A stretch of 64,000 bases of DNA. Source: an uncultured Dorea sp. Lineage in GTDB: Bacteria > Bacillota > Clostridia > Lachnospirales > Lachnospiraceae. Numbering within the stretch: position 1 is the stretch's first letter; every line of letters begins with the position of its first letter. The notes beneath the pieces were generated by a model. That model did not search any database. It was not told the DNA's origin and worked only from the letters and a program-made list of their open reading frames with translations. A program made the translations under genes and the position numbers. Positions 26,041-35,428 of this stretch are shown here, one piece after another. Location: contig CAMSTW010000001.1 in assembly GCA_947063855.1 (NCBI GenBank), positions 59,466-123,465 of the forward strand. Reading direction: 5' to 3'.

Positions 26041-28266
26041 ATGAAGATGCGAAGAGTCATCAGCCTTATCCTGGCAGTCATACTCACGGCAGGAATCACA
26101 GCCGGATGTAAGCCGCAGGATGAAAAGAAGGAAGAAGATACGAAAGACGGTAAAGTTACCGCAAAGGGCCGTTATGTCGAGCAGGAGATTCCCCTGCCGG
26201 AAGGGGCCGGGGAGGCGTTTGGGATTCAGAATAAGGATGGAGACCTGGTGTTATATACCAGAAACGGCAGCGCCTGCCATAGTTATACCAGAAGCGGGGA
26301 AGAATGGGCAGATTCCGGCGATGTTACCTGGATGACGGATGCGGCGGACCGGCTGGGACTTCAGATCAATCATATCTATACAGGAAGAGACGGCAACATC
26401 TACGGGATGGCGCTCCCATGCAGAGAGGGAATCCCCTATGGACAGCACATTTTAAGGGACGCCGGGGACGGCAGCGCACAGGACTGCACGCCGGCTGTGT
26501 GCCTGGAGGTGCAGGAGGACGGCAACACCACCCTGCTGGTGGATATGGCCGTGCTGGAAAATGGCGTCGTAGGCGTCGGGCAGATGGATGGAATGATCCG
26601 GTTCTATCAGGACGGCAGGGTGGCGGCAGAGACAGAGAGCATTCCTATTGGAATGGACCATCAGCCGGTGATGGCAGCGTCAAAAGGAGCCATTGCCATA
26701 TATGGAAAGGACGGGCAGAGCATTGATTTCTACAGTGCAGATAGTTACGAAAAGAAGAATTCAGTGTCTGTAAAGAAGAACTTGACAGAAGCGCTGATCA
26801 CGCCGGGGGAAGAGGGAATCTGGTATCTCGCGGATTCAGAAGGCATACAGCGGGTAATGGAAGAGGGCAGCATCGTAGAACTGATGATGGAAGGAACCGG
26901 GACCCTCATGAGCACAGATTCCGCATGGCTGATTAATTTCCTCACAGGAGCAGACGGGGAATTCTACGGTCTCTATAAGATTCAGGGAGGCGGCCACAGG
27001 CTCATGTGCTACCAGTTTGACGAGACGGCTGCGGCAGTCCGGAACGAGACTTTAAGTATCTACGGACTCAGGGAGAACCAGACGGTATCTCAGGCCGTGT
27101 ATGTGTTCCAGAGCAGGCATCCGGAGGTGAAGGTAGATTATCAGGCGGCCGTCACAGATACCATGGAAGTGCCCACAGCCGATACGATCCGCGCGCTGAA
27201 CGCCGAACTTCTGAACGGGAGCGGGGCAGATGTGCTGATGCTGGATGGACTGCCTGTGGAATCTTATATGGAGAAAGGGATTCTTGCAGACCTGTCAGAC
27301 CTGTCAAAGCAGTTGTCCGATCAGGGAGTCCTTACGGATGTCATTGGAAATACGGCTGTTGTGGATCAGAAGGTCTACGGGATTCCGGCAAGAGTCAGCG
27401 TCCCGGTGATCTTTGGCGAGGAAGGGAAGGTGGATGCGTGTCAGAACCCGGATGCCCTCCATGCCTATCTGAATCAGAACCCGGGCGGGCGACTCTTTGG
27501 CGCGACGACTCATGAACGGGCAGGAATGACCTTGTTCAATGCATTTTATGAAGACCTTAAGACAGAAAAGGGCAGCCTTGACGAGGAGAAGCTGACGCAG
27601 TTTCTTGAGGACTGGATGCTGTTGTGCGAGGTACAGGCAACGAAGACGATAGAGGAGAAGACAGGGCTTGAGTCAGGCGGCTGGAAGCAGATGGGAAGCC
27701 GGTTCAATTCTGCGTTCGGGCTGGCAGATAATCCGGTTCTGATCGAAGAGATCAACGGTCTGATGTCTTCCATGGTTCCATACGCAATGGCAAGAGAGAG
27801 CGGGAAGGCGGTCGCAGGGTTTAAGCAGTATTATATACCCCAGGTGATCGCAGGGATCAATGCGTCCTCGAAACAGCAGGAGCTGGCGGAGGAATTTATC
27901 GAATGCCTCTTTGAGGAATCGGTACAGAAGGGGGATAATGTAGACGGATTCCCTGTCCTTAGGAGCGCTCTTGACTATATGGCGGAATACGTGGAGACTC
28001 CGGAAGCAGTAGAAATGTCTGTCGGCATGGGCAGCGAAGATCCGGAGACGGGGGAAGAAGTCCACATTGACGCCCAGTTTCCGTCAAAGGATGAGGTAAA
28101 CCAGCTGATCGGGATTATAGAAGGACTTAAGACGCCGTTCATGGTTGACAGCATAGTCGCAGATACCGTTCTCGCCGAGATGGAGAATTGCTATACCGGC
28201 AAACAGACGCTCCGGGAGACGGCAAAAGCGATCTGCCAGAAAGTGGATACGTATCTTGCCGAGTGA
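26041..28266 (+). CDS. Extracellular solute-binding lipoprotein with N-terminal propeller-like domain
   Basis: 741 aa from ATG 26041 (RBS AGAGGAG). Signal peptide and lipobox: MKMRRVISLILAVILTAGITAGC, so it is anchored outside the membrane. Residues ~350-735 match carbohydrate (type 1) binding proteins: QAVYVFQSRHPEVKVDY, ADVLMLDGLPVESYMEKGIL and PVIFGEEGKVDAC. The preceding ~300 residues are extra and beta-rich, with repeated short blades (DGNIYGMALP, DGEFYGLYKI), like a beta-propeller. Usual binding proteins are 400-550 aa. It heads an operon with two permeases; the ligand is unknown. Confidence 0.85.
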   Translation: MKMRRVISLILAVILTAGITAGCKPQDEKKEEDTKDGKVTAKGRYVEQEIPLPEGAGEAFGIQNKDGDLVLYTRNGSACHSYTRSGEEWADSGDVTWMTDAADRLGLQINHIYTGRDGNIYGMALPCREGIPYGQHILRDAGDGSAQDCTPAVCLEVQEDGNTTLLVDMAVLENGVVGVGQMDGMIRFYQDGRVAAETESIPIGMDHQPVMAASKGAIAIYGKDGQSIDFYSADSYEKKNSVSVKKNLTEALITPGEEGIWYLADSEGIQRVMEEGSIVELMMEGTGTLMSTDSAWLINFLTGADGEFYGLYKIQGGGHRLMCYQFDETAAAVRNETLSIYGLRENQTVSQAVYVFQSRHPEVKVDYQAAVTDTMEVPTADTIRALNAELLNGSGADVLMLDGLPVESYMEKGILADLSDLSKQLSDQGVLTDVIGNTAVVDQKVYGIPARVSVPVIFGEEGKVDACQNPDALHAYLNQNPGGRLFGATTHERAGMTLFNAFYEDLKTEKGSLDEEKLTQFLEDWMLLCEVQATKTIEEKTGLESGGWKQMGSRFNSAFGLADNPVLIEEINGLMSSMVPYAMARESGKAVAGFKQYYIPQVIAGINASSKQQELAEEFIECLFEESVQKGDNVDGFPVLRSALDYMAEYVETPEAVEMSVGMGSEDPETGEEVHIDAQFPSKDEVNQLIGIIEGLKTPFMVDSIVADTVLAEMENCYTGKQTLRETAKAICQKVDTYLAE

Positions 28267-28389
28267 GAGTGTCTGTTCTGGAATCCGACTTGTGTGTGAA
28301 GGGGTTCGTGAAGGCATGGCAGACTGGCTCAGAACTCCTTCCGGCAGTCTGGCAGAAGGCTGGTCAAGGAATGGAAGGAGACTGGATCT

Positions 28390-29253
28390 ATGAAGAGAAA
28401 GACACAGAAAACGGCATACCTGTTTTTATTTCCAAGCCTTATGGGAACCGCCGTGTTCGTATTGATCCCATTTGTGGATGTAATACGCCGTTCATTCCTG
28501 AAGGCGGTGGGAAATACATTCGTGGGCCTGGCGAATTATAAGGATGTGCTCGCGAATCAGGCGTTTCAGGAGGCCGTCCGCAATACGGCGCGGTTTCTGG
28601 GCGTCTGCCTGCCGCTGCTTCTGGCGGTTTCCTTTGGTACGGCCCTGATGCTTTACCGTCTCCCGGCGGCGAAGGCATTTTTCCAGACTGTATTCCTTCT
28701 GCCCATGGCGGTCCCGGTGGCCTCTCTGGTGGTATTCTGGAAGATTATTTTCCACGGAAATGGTTTTCTGAACGAGATACTTGCCATCTTTTGGATCCAG
28801 GGGAAGGAATGGATGAGTACGGATGCGGCCTTTGGAATCCTGGTATTCTCCTATATATGGAAGAATCTGGGATATGATATCGTGCTCTGGATCGCGGCGT
28901 TATCGGGCATAGGGGAAGAGCAGTATGAGGCGGCGCGGGTAAGCGGAGCGGGTCCGTGGGAATGCTTCCGTTATATCACGCTGCCGCAGATGAAGCCGGG
29001 GCTGGTCATGATCGGCGTCCTGTCCTTCGTGAATGCATTCCGCGTGTTCCGGGAAGCCTATCTGATCGCGGGCGATTATCCCCATGAGAGCATCTATATG
29101 CTGCAGCATCTGTTCAATAACTGGTTCACGAAGCTGGATATCCAGAAGATGAGCGCGGGGGCGGTGATGATGGCGGCGGCGGTCAGCCTGTTTCTCTGTC
29201 TGCTGGAGAGATGGAATGAGAAGCAGCCGGCAGATGAAGATAACAGGACGTAA
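28390..29253 (+). CDS. Sugar-type ABC transporter permease (MalF/UgpA-like)
   Basis: 287 aa with about six membrane helices. The binding-protein-dependent transport signature (EAA loop) is GIGEEQYEAARVSGAGPWECFRYITLPQMKPG, which docks the ATPase. The N-terminal KTAYLFLFPSLMGTAVFVLIPFVDVI is typical. It pairs with the next permease. No ATPase gene is in the operon, so a shared MsmK-type ATPase is probably used. Confidence 0.92.
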   Translation: MKRKTQKTAYLFLFPSLMGTAVFVLIPFVDVIRRSFLKAVGNTFVGLANYKDVLANQAFQEAVRNTARFLGVCLPLLLAVSFGTALMLYRLPAAKAFFQTVFLLPMAVPVASLVVFWKIIFHGNGFLNEILAIFWIQGKEWMSTDAAFGILVFSYIWKNLGYDIVLWIAALSGIGEEQYEAARVSGAGPWECFRYITLPQMKPGLVMIGVLSFVNAFRVFREAYLIAGDYPHESIYMLQHLFNNWFTKLDIQKMSAGAVMMAAAVSLFLCLLERWNEKQPADEDNRT

Positions 29254-29277
29254 GGAAAGGGGGGGAAATGGTGCGAT

Positions 29278-30126
29278 ATGAGGCAAAGGAAATATATACC
29301 TGTATATATAGCCCTTGGTATGGCGGGACTGCTCATGGCGCTTCCGGTACTCATGATGGTGTGTAACTCCGTCATGGGAGGGCAGGAGCTTAAGGAGGCA
29401 TACGGGGCTGTGCTGGGGGACGGCGCAGGCAGACTGTCGGCAAGGCTTCTCCCCGTGTATCCCACGCTTCAGCCTTACGTGGAACTGCTTCTGGATTCTC
29501 CGGATTTCTTCGTGATGTTCTGGAATTCCGTAAAGCAGGTATTCGCAATCCTCCTGGGGCAGATGGCCGTGGGAACCCTGGCCGCATGGGCGTTTGCAAG
29601 ATACGAGTTTCGCGGACGGAAAATATTGTTTCTTACGTACATGATATTGATGGTCATGCCCTTTCAGGTCACTATGGTTTCCAGTTATCTGGTGCTGTCC
29701 AGATTATCCTTGCTTGACAGTCATCTGTCGCTGATCCTGCCGGGGATCTTCTCGACCTTCCCGGTTTTTATCATGGAGAAATTCTTCCGCGGGATACCGG
29801 GAGAGGTATTCGAGGCGGCGAAGGTGGACGGGGCGGGAGAGCTTACAAGCTTCTTAAGGATCGGGATTCCTCTTGGCAGTCCGGGGATCATCTCCGCGAT
29901 GCTTCTTAGTTTCCTCGAATACTGGAATGCCATGGAGGCGCCGATGACATTTCTCAAGACGAAGGCGAAGATGCCCCTCTCGCTGTATCTGCCGGAGATT
30001 ACGGCAGATCAGATGAGCGCGTCCTTTACGGCGTCGGTGATCATGATGCTTCCGGCGGTGCTGGGGTTCCTGTGGGGACGGGAGTATCTCCAGAAAGGGA
30101 TAGAAGCGTCGGGGCTTAAGGAGTGA
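29278..30126 (+). CDS. Sugar-type ABC transporter permease (MalG/UgpE-like)
   Basis: 282 aa. Helices include YIPVYIALGMAGLLMALPVLMMV. The EAA loop is GIPGEVFEAAKVDGAGELTSFLRIGIPLGSPG. RBS GGGGGGAAAT. It forms the heterodimeric channel with the preceding permease. It is followed 80 bp later by a HlyD-like gene, an unusual partner for an import system. Confidence 0.92.
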   Translation: MRQRKYIPVYIALGMAGLLMALPVLMMVCNSVMGGQELKEAYGAVLGDGAGRLSARLLPVYPTLQPYVELLLDSPDFFVMFWNSVKQVFAILLGQMAVGTLAAWAFARYEFRGRKILFLTYMILMVMPFQVTMVSSYLVLSRLSLLDSHLSLILPGIFSTFPVFIMEKFFRGIPGEVFEAAKVDGAGELTSFLRIGIPLGSPGIISAMLLSFLEYWNAMEAPMTFLKTKAKMPLSLYLPEITADQMSASFTASVIMMLPAVLGFLWGREYLQKGIEASGLKE

Positions 30127-30206
30127 CCGGAAAAGAGGCAGACTGTCCCCAAACTGCTTTCTGCAAGATGTGAAAGGAAATATTTGGAGAGGTATAGGAG
30201 AGTCAG

Positions 30207-31643
30207 ATGAACAGAAAGATATTAAGAATCATCCTGTCGTTTTTTGCCGTGATGCTGTGCTGTACACTTATCGCACGGGGCGCGTCTTCCATGACGGTGG
30301 CGAAGGTGAAGACAGAGCCGCCCGGACGGGGAAGCCTTGCGGACGAGTTCGAGGGAACGGGCAGTATCAGGGCGAAGGATAAGGTATACCAGTCGCTTCC
30401 GGAGGATCAGAAGGTCATAGATATCCTGGTGAACCCCGGCGGCGAGGTACATGCAGGCGAAGGGATTGTGCAGCTGGATCCGGTTTATCTGGAAGAAAGA
30501 TATAAGGAACAGGCACAGGAGATAGAGAGGCTTAAGCTTCGCATGGAACAGCAGAGGATATCGGGAGCCGTGAAGGCGCGGACTCCGGCGACCGCCCAGG
30601 CACAGCTTACCCTTGACGAGGCCGCCGATGCACTGGCGGCGGCGCAGACTGCGTACCAGGAAGCGCAGAGCCGGTATGATCAGGCGTGCCGGGAGGCACA
30701 GAGCCAGAATGATACAGCTGCGGGGCAGAATGTGCGCCAGGGGACGCAGAGCCAGAATGACACGGTGGCGGGGCAGAATGCACGCCAGGAGGCACAGAAC
30801 CAATATCGTGGGGCAGAGGCCGCGGCGTTGGAGGAGGAGAGAGCGCGCCTTGAGTCGGAGCTTGCCGCGGCAAAGGAGAATTTGCAGGCGGCAGAGCGGG
30901 CATACCGGTCGGCCCAGGGATCTTACGGCGTCGCCAGACAGGACGAGGCCAACAATCAGGCCAATGAAGCCAGCGAAGCCAGAGCTTCCCAGGCGGCGCT
31001 TGGTGAGATGCAGGTGGAGCTTGACGCCTTGCAAAGCAAGCTGGATCAGCTGAACCAGCTTAGGGAGACCGGAGGCGTCATTACAGCCCGAACGGACGGG
31101 GTGCTGGAATCGGCCGGCGCCGGGGAAGGAACCATAACGGCGGGAACAGAGCAGATTACACTGATTGTAGGAAGCATGGAGGCATGCGGTACGATTCCGG
31201 ATGAGAAGATCGCGACTGTTGCGGCCGGGGATGAGATAGAAGTGTCCCTGCAGGGCGAGGCAAAGAAGAAGACCCTCGAGATCGGGCGGGTCGGCCAGGA
31301 TGAGGAAGGGAATTATGTCTGGTATGCGGATCTGCCGGATGGCAATTACCGCGCCGGGACGGGGCTGACCTGCTATTACAGCAAGAAGTCGCAGAGCAGT
31401 TATGACATGCTGATTCCCTTAACGGCGCTTCGGGAATCCGGCGGCAGCAGCTATGTACTGATTGCCGAGATCCGTTCCGGGATATTGGGAGAGTCTTACA
31501 CGGCGGTGAAAGTGGGAGTGACCGTTCTTAAGAAGGACGACTGCTTGGCCGCTGTGGAGACGAATCTGCCGGGAGAGGCCAGGATCATAACGGAATCCAG
31601 CAAATACGTGAAAGAAGGTGACCGCGTACGACTGACCGAGTAA
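30207..31643 (+). CDS. HlyD/RND-type membrane-fusion (adaptor) protein
   Basis: 478 aa. An N-terminal membrane anchor (IILSFFAVMLCCTLIARGA) is followed by the first half of a lipoyl/barrel-sandwich domain (VIDILVNPGGEVHAGEGIVQLD). A long Ala/Gln/Glu-rich coiled coil comes next (residues ~90-290), then the second half (GVITARTDGVLESAG) and a beta-barrel C-terminus. This is the layout of adaptors for MacAB-type exporters. The coiled coil contains a 48-bp tandem repeat (QSQNDTAAGQN / QSQNDTVAGQN). It overlaps the next reading frame at its stop codon. Confidence 0.85.
   Translation: MNRKILRIILSFFAVMLCCTLIARGASSMTVAKVKTEPPGRGSLADEFEGTGSIRAKDKVYQSLPEDQKVIDILVNPGGEVHAGEGIVQLDPVYLEERYKEQAQEIERLKLRMEQQRISGAVKARTPATAQAQLTLDEAADALAAAQTAYQEAQSRYDQACREAQSQNDTAAGQNVRQGTQSQNDTVAGQNARQEAQNQYRGAEAAALEEERARLESELAAAKENLQAAERAYRSAQGSYGVARQDEANNQANEASEARASQAALGEMQVELDALQSKLDQLNQLRETGGVITARTDGVLESAGAGEGTITAGTEQITLIVGSMEACGTIPDEKIATVAAGDEIEVSLQGEAKKKTLEIGRVGQDEEGNYVWYADLPDGNYRAGTGLTCYYSKKSQSSYDMLIPLTALRESGGSSYVLIAEIRSGILGESYTAVKVGVTVLKKDDCLAAVETNLPGEARIITESSKYVKEGDRVRLTE
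30693..30800 (+). repeat. 48-bp tandem repeat in the HlyD-like coiled coil
   Basis: Units begin at 30693, 30741 and (partial) 30789, each encoding a 16-residue E/G-A/T-Q-(S/N)-Q... block. The period is a multiple of three, so frame is kept. Confidence 0.85.
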
Positions 31644-32737
31644 AAAGGAAACTGTCTGTAAGTCTGCTTGTCCTGCTGTTCGCCGGTACGCTGGCCGCAG
31701 AGACGCATTTCTATGCGGGGCTAAAACAGACGGAGGGACAGAGCGGCTTCTATTATAGAGAAAATATACTGACAAGAGAGCAGATAGAAAAATTCTGGGA
31801 AAATGCTTCTGACGATGCGAAGAGGGAGATTGCAGATATCACTCTGTTCAGGGAGAAGCAGGGAAAGCTTCTTAAGAACGAGGACCTGGGCCGTGACGAC
31901 AAGGTGAAACTCATAGAGACGGCCGGAAATATGAACCTGGTCACGCCGGGCCGTCTGATGGCCGGAGCCTATGTGACGGACAGTGACAGGAAGGGGTGCG
32001 TGCTGAGCAAGAAGACGGCAGACACACTCTTTGGCGCCTGTGAGGTAACCGGGGAAAGCGTCCGCCTGGGGGATGATACCTATATCGTGAGGGGAATTGT
32101 AGACCTTGAGAGTCCGCTGTGTATGATCCAGGGAAAGGAGAAGGAGCAGTATTCCTGTATCCGCGCAGAGGCGCCGGGGATCCCGGTCTCTGTCGTGCGA
32201 CGGCGTCTGTCGGGTATCCTTGTGGATGGAAAAGGATGGTTCTCGGAATGCGACCTGTATCTGGGTCTTGGAAGGATACTTCTATATCTGCCGCTGTGGG
32301 CGCTTCTGATTCTCTCATATGCTTATTCCAGACGGAGACTTCCGGAGACATTCCGCTTCCTTGCGGTCATTGCAGGCTTCGCCGGCATATGCGCAATCTT
32401 GCTTCTGAGTCTGCATTTTTCCGACGATTACGTGCCGTCTGCCTGGTCTGACTTCGCATTCTGGACGCAGCTGTTCTCGGATAAGACGGAAGACCTTGGA
32501 AAGCTTCTGAATCATCCTCTGTACGGCGCAGATTCCCGGATGCTTCTGAGTCTGGCAGGAATGCTGGCGGCAGCAGCCGTTCAGTGCGGACTGTTCCTGA
32601 TCTGCCGGCGTGCGGCAGCCGAACTGCCGTCCATGAGAGGCAGATCCAAGTCCGGGGACGAAACTGCTTCACAATCAGACATCATAAATATGGACGGATT
32701 GTGCAGCGTTATACCAGAGAATTATATGCGGAAATAA
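31640..32737 (+). CDS. MacB/FtsX-like membrane protein with apparent non-canonical (GTA) start
   Basis: The ORF track begins at GTG 31904, but the frame is open back to 31622. The upstream sequence is clearly coding: a membrane anchor (KRKLSVSLLVLLFAGTLAA) and then an extracellular MacB-core-like region (YRENILTREQIEKFWENA). No ATG, GTG or TTG occurs between the in-frame stop at 31619 and 31904. The natural start position holds GTA overlapping the previous gene's TAA. A GTG/TGA overlap would become GTA/TAA by one G-to-A change. The C-terminus has about three membrane helices. It may be poorly translated or start at a rare codon. I give the full-length extent (365 aa). Confidence 0.6.
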   Translation, partial: VKRKLSVSLLVLLFAGTLAAETHFYAGLKQTEGQSGFYYRENILTREQIEKFWENASDDAKREIADITLFREKQGKLLKNEDLGRDDKVKLIETAGNMNLVTPGRLMAGAYVTDSDRKGCVLSKKTADTLFGACEVTGESVRLGDDTYIVRGIVDLESPLCMIQGKEKEQYSCIRAEAPGIPVSVVRRRLSGILVDGKGWFSECDLYLGLGRILLYLPLWALLILSYAYSRRRLPETFRFLAVIAGFAGICAILLLSLHFSDDYVPSAWSDFAFWTQLFSDKTEDLGKLLNHPLYGADSRMLLSLAGMLAAAAVQCGLFLICRRAAAELPSMRGRSKSGDETASQSDIINMDGLCSVIPENYMRK

Positions 32738-32741
32738 AAAA

Positions 32742-32827
32742 CGCAGCGGGAGGGATTTGAACCCCCGGAGCCTTGCGGCTCTTCTGCTTTCGAGGCAGAT
32801 GCCATCAGCCAACTCGACCACCGCTGC
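32742..32827 (-). tRNA. tRNA-Ser (anticodon CGA)
   Basis: Reading the minus strand from 32827, GCAGCGG forms the 5' acceptor strand and pairs with CCGCTGC near 32743-32749, followed by discriminator G. The D arm contains GGTCGAGTTGGCTGATGGC. The anticodon stem TCTGC/GCAGA encloses CTCGAAA with anticodon CGA. A long variable arm (AGAGCCGCAAGGCTC) marks a class II serine tRNA. The T loop is GGTTCAAATCC. CCA is not encoded. It decodes UCG. Confidence 0.96.
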
Positions 32828-33179
32828 ATGCCCTATATTATAGCACAACTACCCATGCTAAGGGAATACCCAATTTAAAAAAGTTTCCTAATCCTTTGAT
32901 GGTTGTTTTTGGTGCAAAGTTGTTGCAAATCTGCGGCATATTTACAAGAAGATATCACAGAGACCTGTGTTACAATATAGCTTGCAGGCAGGCATGCCTT
33001 GTATAGGACAGCCGGATGCGGTTGTATATTATAGGTATGCCTTTCACAAGATAGCCGGATGCGGTTGCATATTGTAGAAATGAGTTTACAGGCTAGTCAG
33101 GCCGGAGGGTGAAGAAACTGTGCGGTCAGATGAAGGTTTACAGCATGGCTTACATAGAGACACGAGGTTTTGTTACGAC
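32828..33179 (+). promoter_or_regulatory. Intergenic region before murT: extended -10 promoter and a 43-bp tandem repeat
   Basis: It holds a TGTTACAAT extended -10 element (32968-32976) with no good -35. Two imperfect 43-44-bp direct repeats span 32991-33034 and 33034-33077 and share GCCGGATGCGGTTG. A possible alternative GTG start for murT is at 33120. No other gene is visible. Confidence 0.5.
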
Positions 33180-34517
33180 ATGAGATGGAGTTTACGCAGG
33201 ATATCAGCCGTCTGGGCTGCAAAAATCACAGAAAAGATCAGCATCCATATCTTCCGCAGACAGGGAGCGGCGTGGGCGGGGAAGATTGCGCTTAAGATCT
33301 GCCCGTCGATCCTCCATGAACTTGCAGGACAGGTGGGAAGGGGAATATTCGCGGTATGCGGAACCAACGGCAAGACGACCGTGAACAACCTGCTCTGTGC
33401 GGCCATCGAAGCAGAGGGGTATCGGGTTGTCTGCAATCATACGGGGTCAAATATGTTAAATGGTATCGCGTCGGCCTTTGCAGTATGCGCAGGACTGGAC
33501 GGCAATCTTAAGGCAGACTATGCCTGTATCGAGATAGACGAAGCGTCGGCGGGAAGAGTGATCCGGCATTTCCGGCCGGATTATATGGTGCTGACCAACC
33601 TCTTCCGGGACCAGCTGGACCGGTATGGGGAGATTGATACGGCAATGAAGATACTGGGCAGAGTCATGCGCCAGGCGCCAGAGATGAAGGTGGTCGTGAA
33701 CGGAGATGAACCGTTGTCTGCTTTTCTTGCGATGGACAGCGGGAATCCCTGCATTACCTACGGGATCCATGATCCGGTACGCGCCTGTGATCCTTTCCGT
33801 GAGATCCGGGAAGGAAGGTTCTGCAGACGGTGCGGTACAGGCCTTGACTATCATTTCTATCATTATAGTCAGCTGGGGGATTATTATTGCCCAAAGTGCG
33901 GGTTCCAAAGGCCAGGGCTTCAGTTTAATGCGTGCAATATCGAATTCGGTAAGGAGCTCACATTTACCGTTGAAGACAAGAGGATTCATTCCGCCCATAA
34001 GGGCTTCTACAATATCTATAATATACTGGCGGCCTACGCGGCGCTTCGGACAGCCGGGCTTGGCGGAAAGCATTTTGCCCGGGTGGCAGGAAGCTATGAG
34101 CCGGAGAACGGACGGATGGAGGAGTTTTGGATCGGGGGCGTGCGGGTCATGCTGAACCTTGCGAAGAATCCGGCGGGATTCAACCAGAACATCGACGTGG
34201 TCATGCAGGATGAGAATATCAAAGACCTCCTCATTGTGATCAACGACAACGATCAGGACGGCAGAGATATCTCCTGGCTGTGGGACGTGGATTTTGAACG
34301 GCTTAAGAGGACGGCAACAGGTTCTGTCATGGTCAGCGGGCTCCGCTGCAGTGATATGATGCTCCGCATGAAGTATGCCGGGATCGCTTCAGAGATCGAA
34401 GCCGACGTCAGGAAGGCGGTAAAGCGGTCCGTCAGGGAAGGATGCGGGAATCTGTATGTGCTTGTGAATTATACGGCGCTTTATGATATACGCAATATAC
34501 TGAGGAACTGCAGATAA
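33180..34517 (+). CDS. murT: Lipid II isoglutaminyl synthase, MurT subunit
   Basis: 445-aa Mur-ligase-family subunit. With GatD it amidates the alpha-carboxyl of D-Glu in lipid II to D-isoglutamine. The ATP site is IFAVCGTNGKTTVNNL. IDEASAGRVIRHFRPDYMVLTNLFRDQLDRYGE and NLAKNPAGFNQN are family motifs. A zinc-ribbon insertion is CRRCGTGL ... CPKCG. I prefer ATG 33180 (MRWSLRRISAVWAAKI), which fits MurT N-termini. GTG 33120 adds 20 residues and has a GGAGGG RBS, so it remains possible. The C-terminal MurT domain follows. Confidence 0.93.
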   Translation: MRWSLRRISAVWAAKITEKISIHIFRRQGAAWAGKIALKICPSILHELAGQVGRGIFAVCGTNGKTTVNNLLCAAIEAEGYRVVCNHTGSNMLNGIASAFAVCAGLDGNLKADYACIEIDEASAGRVIRHFRPDYMVLTNLFRDQLDRYGEIDTAMKILGRVMRQAPEMKVVVNGDEPLSAFLAMDSGNPCITYGIHDPVRACDPFREIREGRFCRRCGTGLDYHFYHYSQLGDYYCPKCGFQRPGLQFNACNIEFGKELTFTVEDKRIHSAHKGFYNIYNILAAYAALRTAGLGGKHFARVAGSYEPENGRMEEFWIGGVRVMLNLAKNPAGFNQNIDVVMQDENIKDLLIVINDNDQDGRDISWLWDVDFERLKRTATGSVMVSGLRCSDMMLRMKYAGIASEIEADVRKAVKRSVREGCGNLYVLVNYTALYDIRNILRNCR

Positions 34518-34636
34518 ATAACCAGATGGAACTTTTACACACGCCGGACCGTCCTGGTGTGCTTTCCGCAAGAGGTGCGGCGGAACATAAGATTATTTTG
34601 TGTGGATGATATCAGGTTGCAGGAGGAAGGAACATC

Positions 34637-35389
34637 ATGGATACCGCAGATATGAAACTTACCATCGGACATCTCTATCCGGATCTGCTGAATCTGTATG
34701 GAGACAGAGGAAATATTGTATGTATGGTCAAGAGATGTCTCTGGCGCGGGATTCGTGCCGAGACGATAGAATTCAATATGGGAGACAGGGTTGATTTCTC
34801 GAAGCTGGATATCGTACTCCTTGGAGGCGGGTCAGACCGGGAGCAGAAGATTGTCTGCCGGGAGCTTCGCAGGATCCGCCGGGAGTTTCAGCGTTATATC
34901 GAGGATAACGGCGTCGTGATCGCGGTCTGCGGAGGCTACCAGCTTCTTGGAAGATACTATAGGACAAAGGATGATATAATCGAAGGGCTTGGGCTTTTAG
35001 ATATCTACACGGAGCAGGGGGACGGCCGCCTGATTGGAAATATCGTCCTTGACAGCGAATGGTCGGACGTGCCGGTGGTGGGATTCGAGAATCACGGAGG
35101 AAGGACGTATATCGGCGGACATAAGCCCTTTGGAAGAGTCCTGTATGGAGCGGGCAACGACGGAAAGAGCGGTTATGAAGGAGTCGTCTATAAAAATGTG
35201 ACAGGCACCTACCTCCACGGCCCGCTTCTCCCAAAAAACGCGCAGATCTGCGATCATCTGATCAAAAAGGCGCTGGAGAGGAAATATGGTCCGGTTCAGC
35301 TTAAGAAACTGGACGACGGGATGGAGATGGCGGCAAATGCGTATATCTGCAGCCGGTTCGCAGGCAGGAAGAGGGCAACGCTAGTATAA
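34637..35389 (+). CDS. gatD: Lipid II isoglutaminyl synthase, glutaminase subunit GatD
   Basis: 250-aa class I glutamine amidotransferase of the CobB/CobQ-like type. The nucleophile is Cys98 in VIAVCGGYQLLG and the catalytic His is His194 in GTYLHGPLLPKN. It supplies ammonia to MurT. RBS GCAGGAGGAAGG. It follows murT by ~120 bp, and a strong hairpin lies 15 bp after its stop. Confidence 0.93.
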   Translation: MDTADMKLTIGHLYPDLLNLYGDRGNIVCMVKRCLWRGIRAETIEFNMGDRVDFSKLDIVLLGGGSDREQKIVCRELRRIRREFQRYIEDNGVVIAVCGGYQLLGRYYRTKDDIIEGLGLLDIYTEQGDGRLIGNIVLDSEWSDVPVVGFENHGGRTYIGGHKPFGRVLYGAGNDGKSGYEGVVYKNVTGTYLHGPLLPKNAQICDHLIKKALERKYGPVQLKKLDDGMEMAANAYICSRFAGRKRATLV

Positions 35390-35404
35390 GACAGGCAGGA
35401 AAGA

Positions 35405-35428
35405 GGGCCGGTGCGTATGCACCGGCCC
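35405..35428 (+). terminator. Strong hairpin after gatD
   Basis: GGGCCGGTGC and GCACCGGCCC form a perfect 10-bp stem with a GTAT loop. Only two Ts follow directly on the plus strand, while the minus strand reads CTCTTTCC. It may terminate from either side. Confidence 0.65.
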
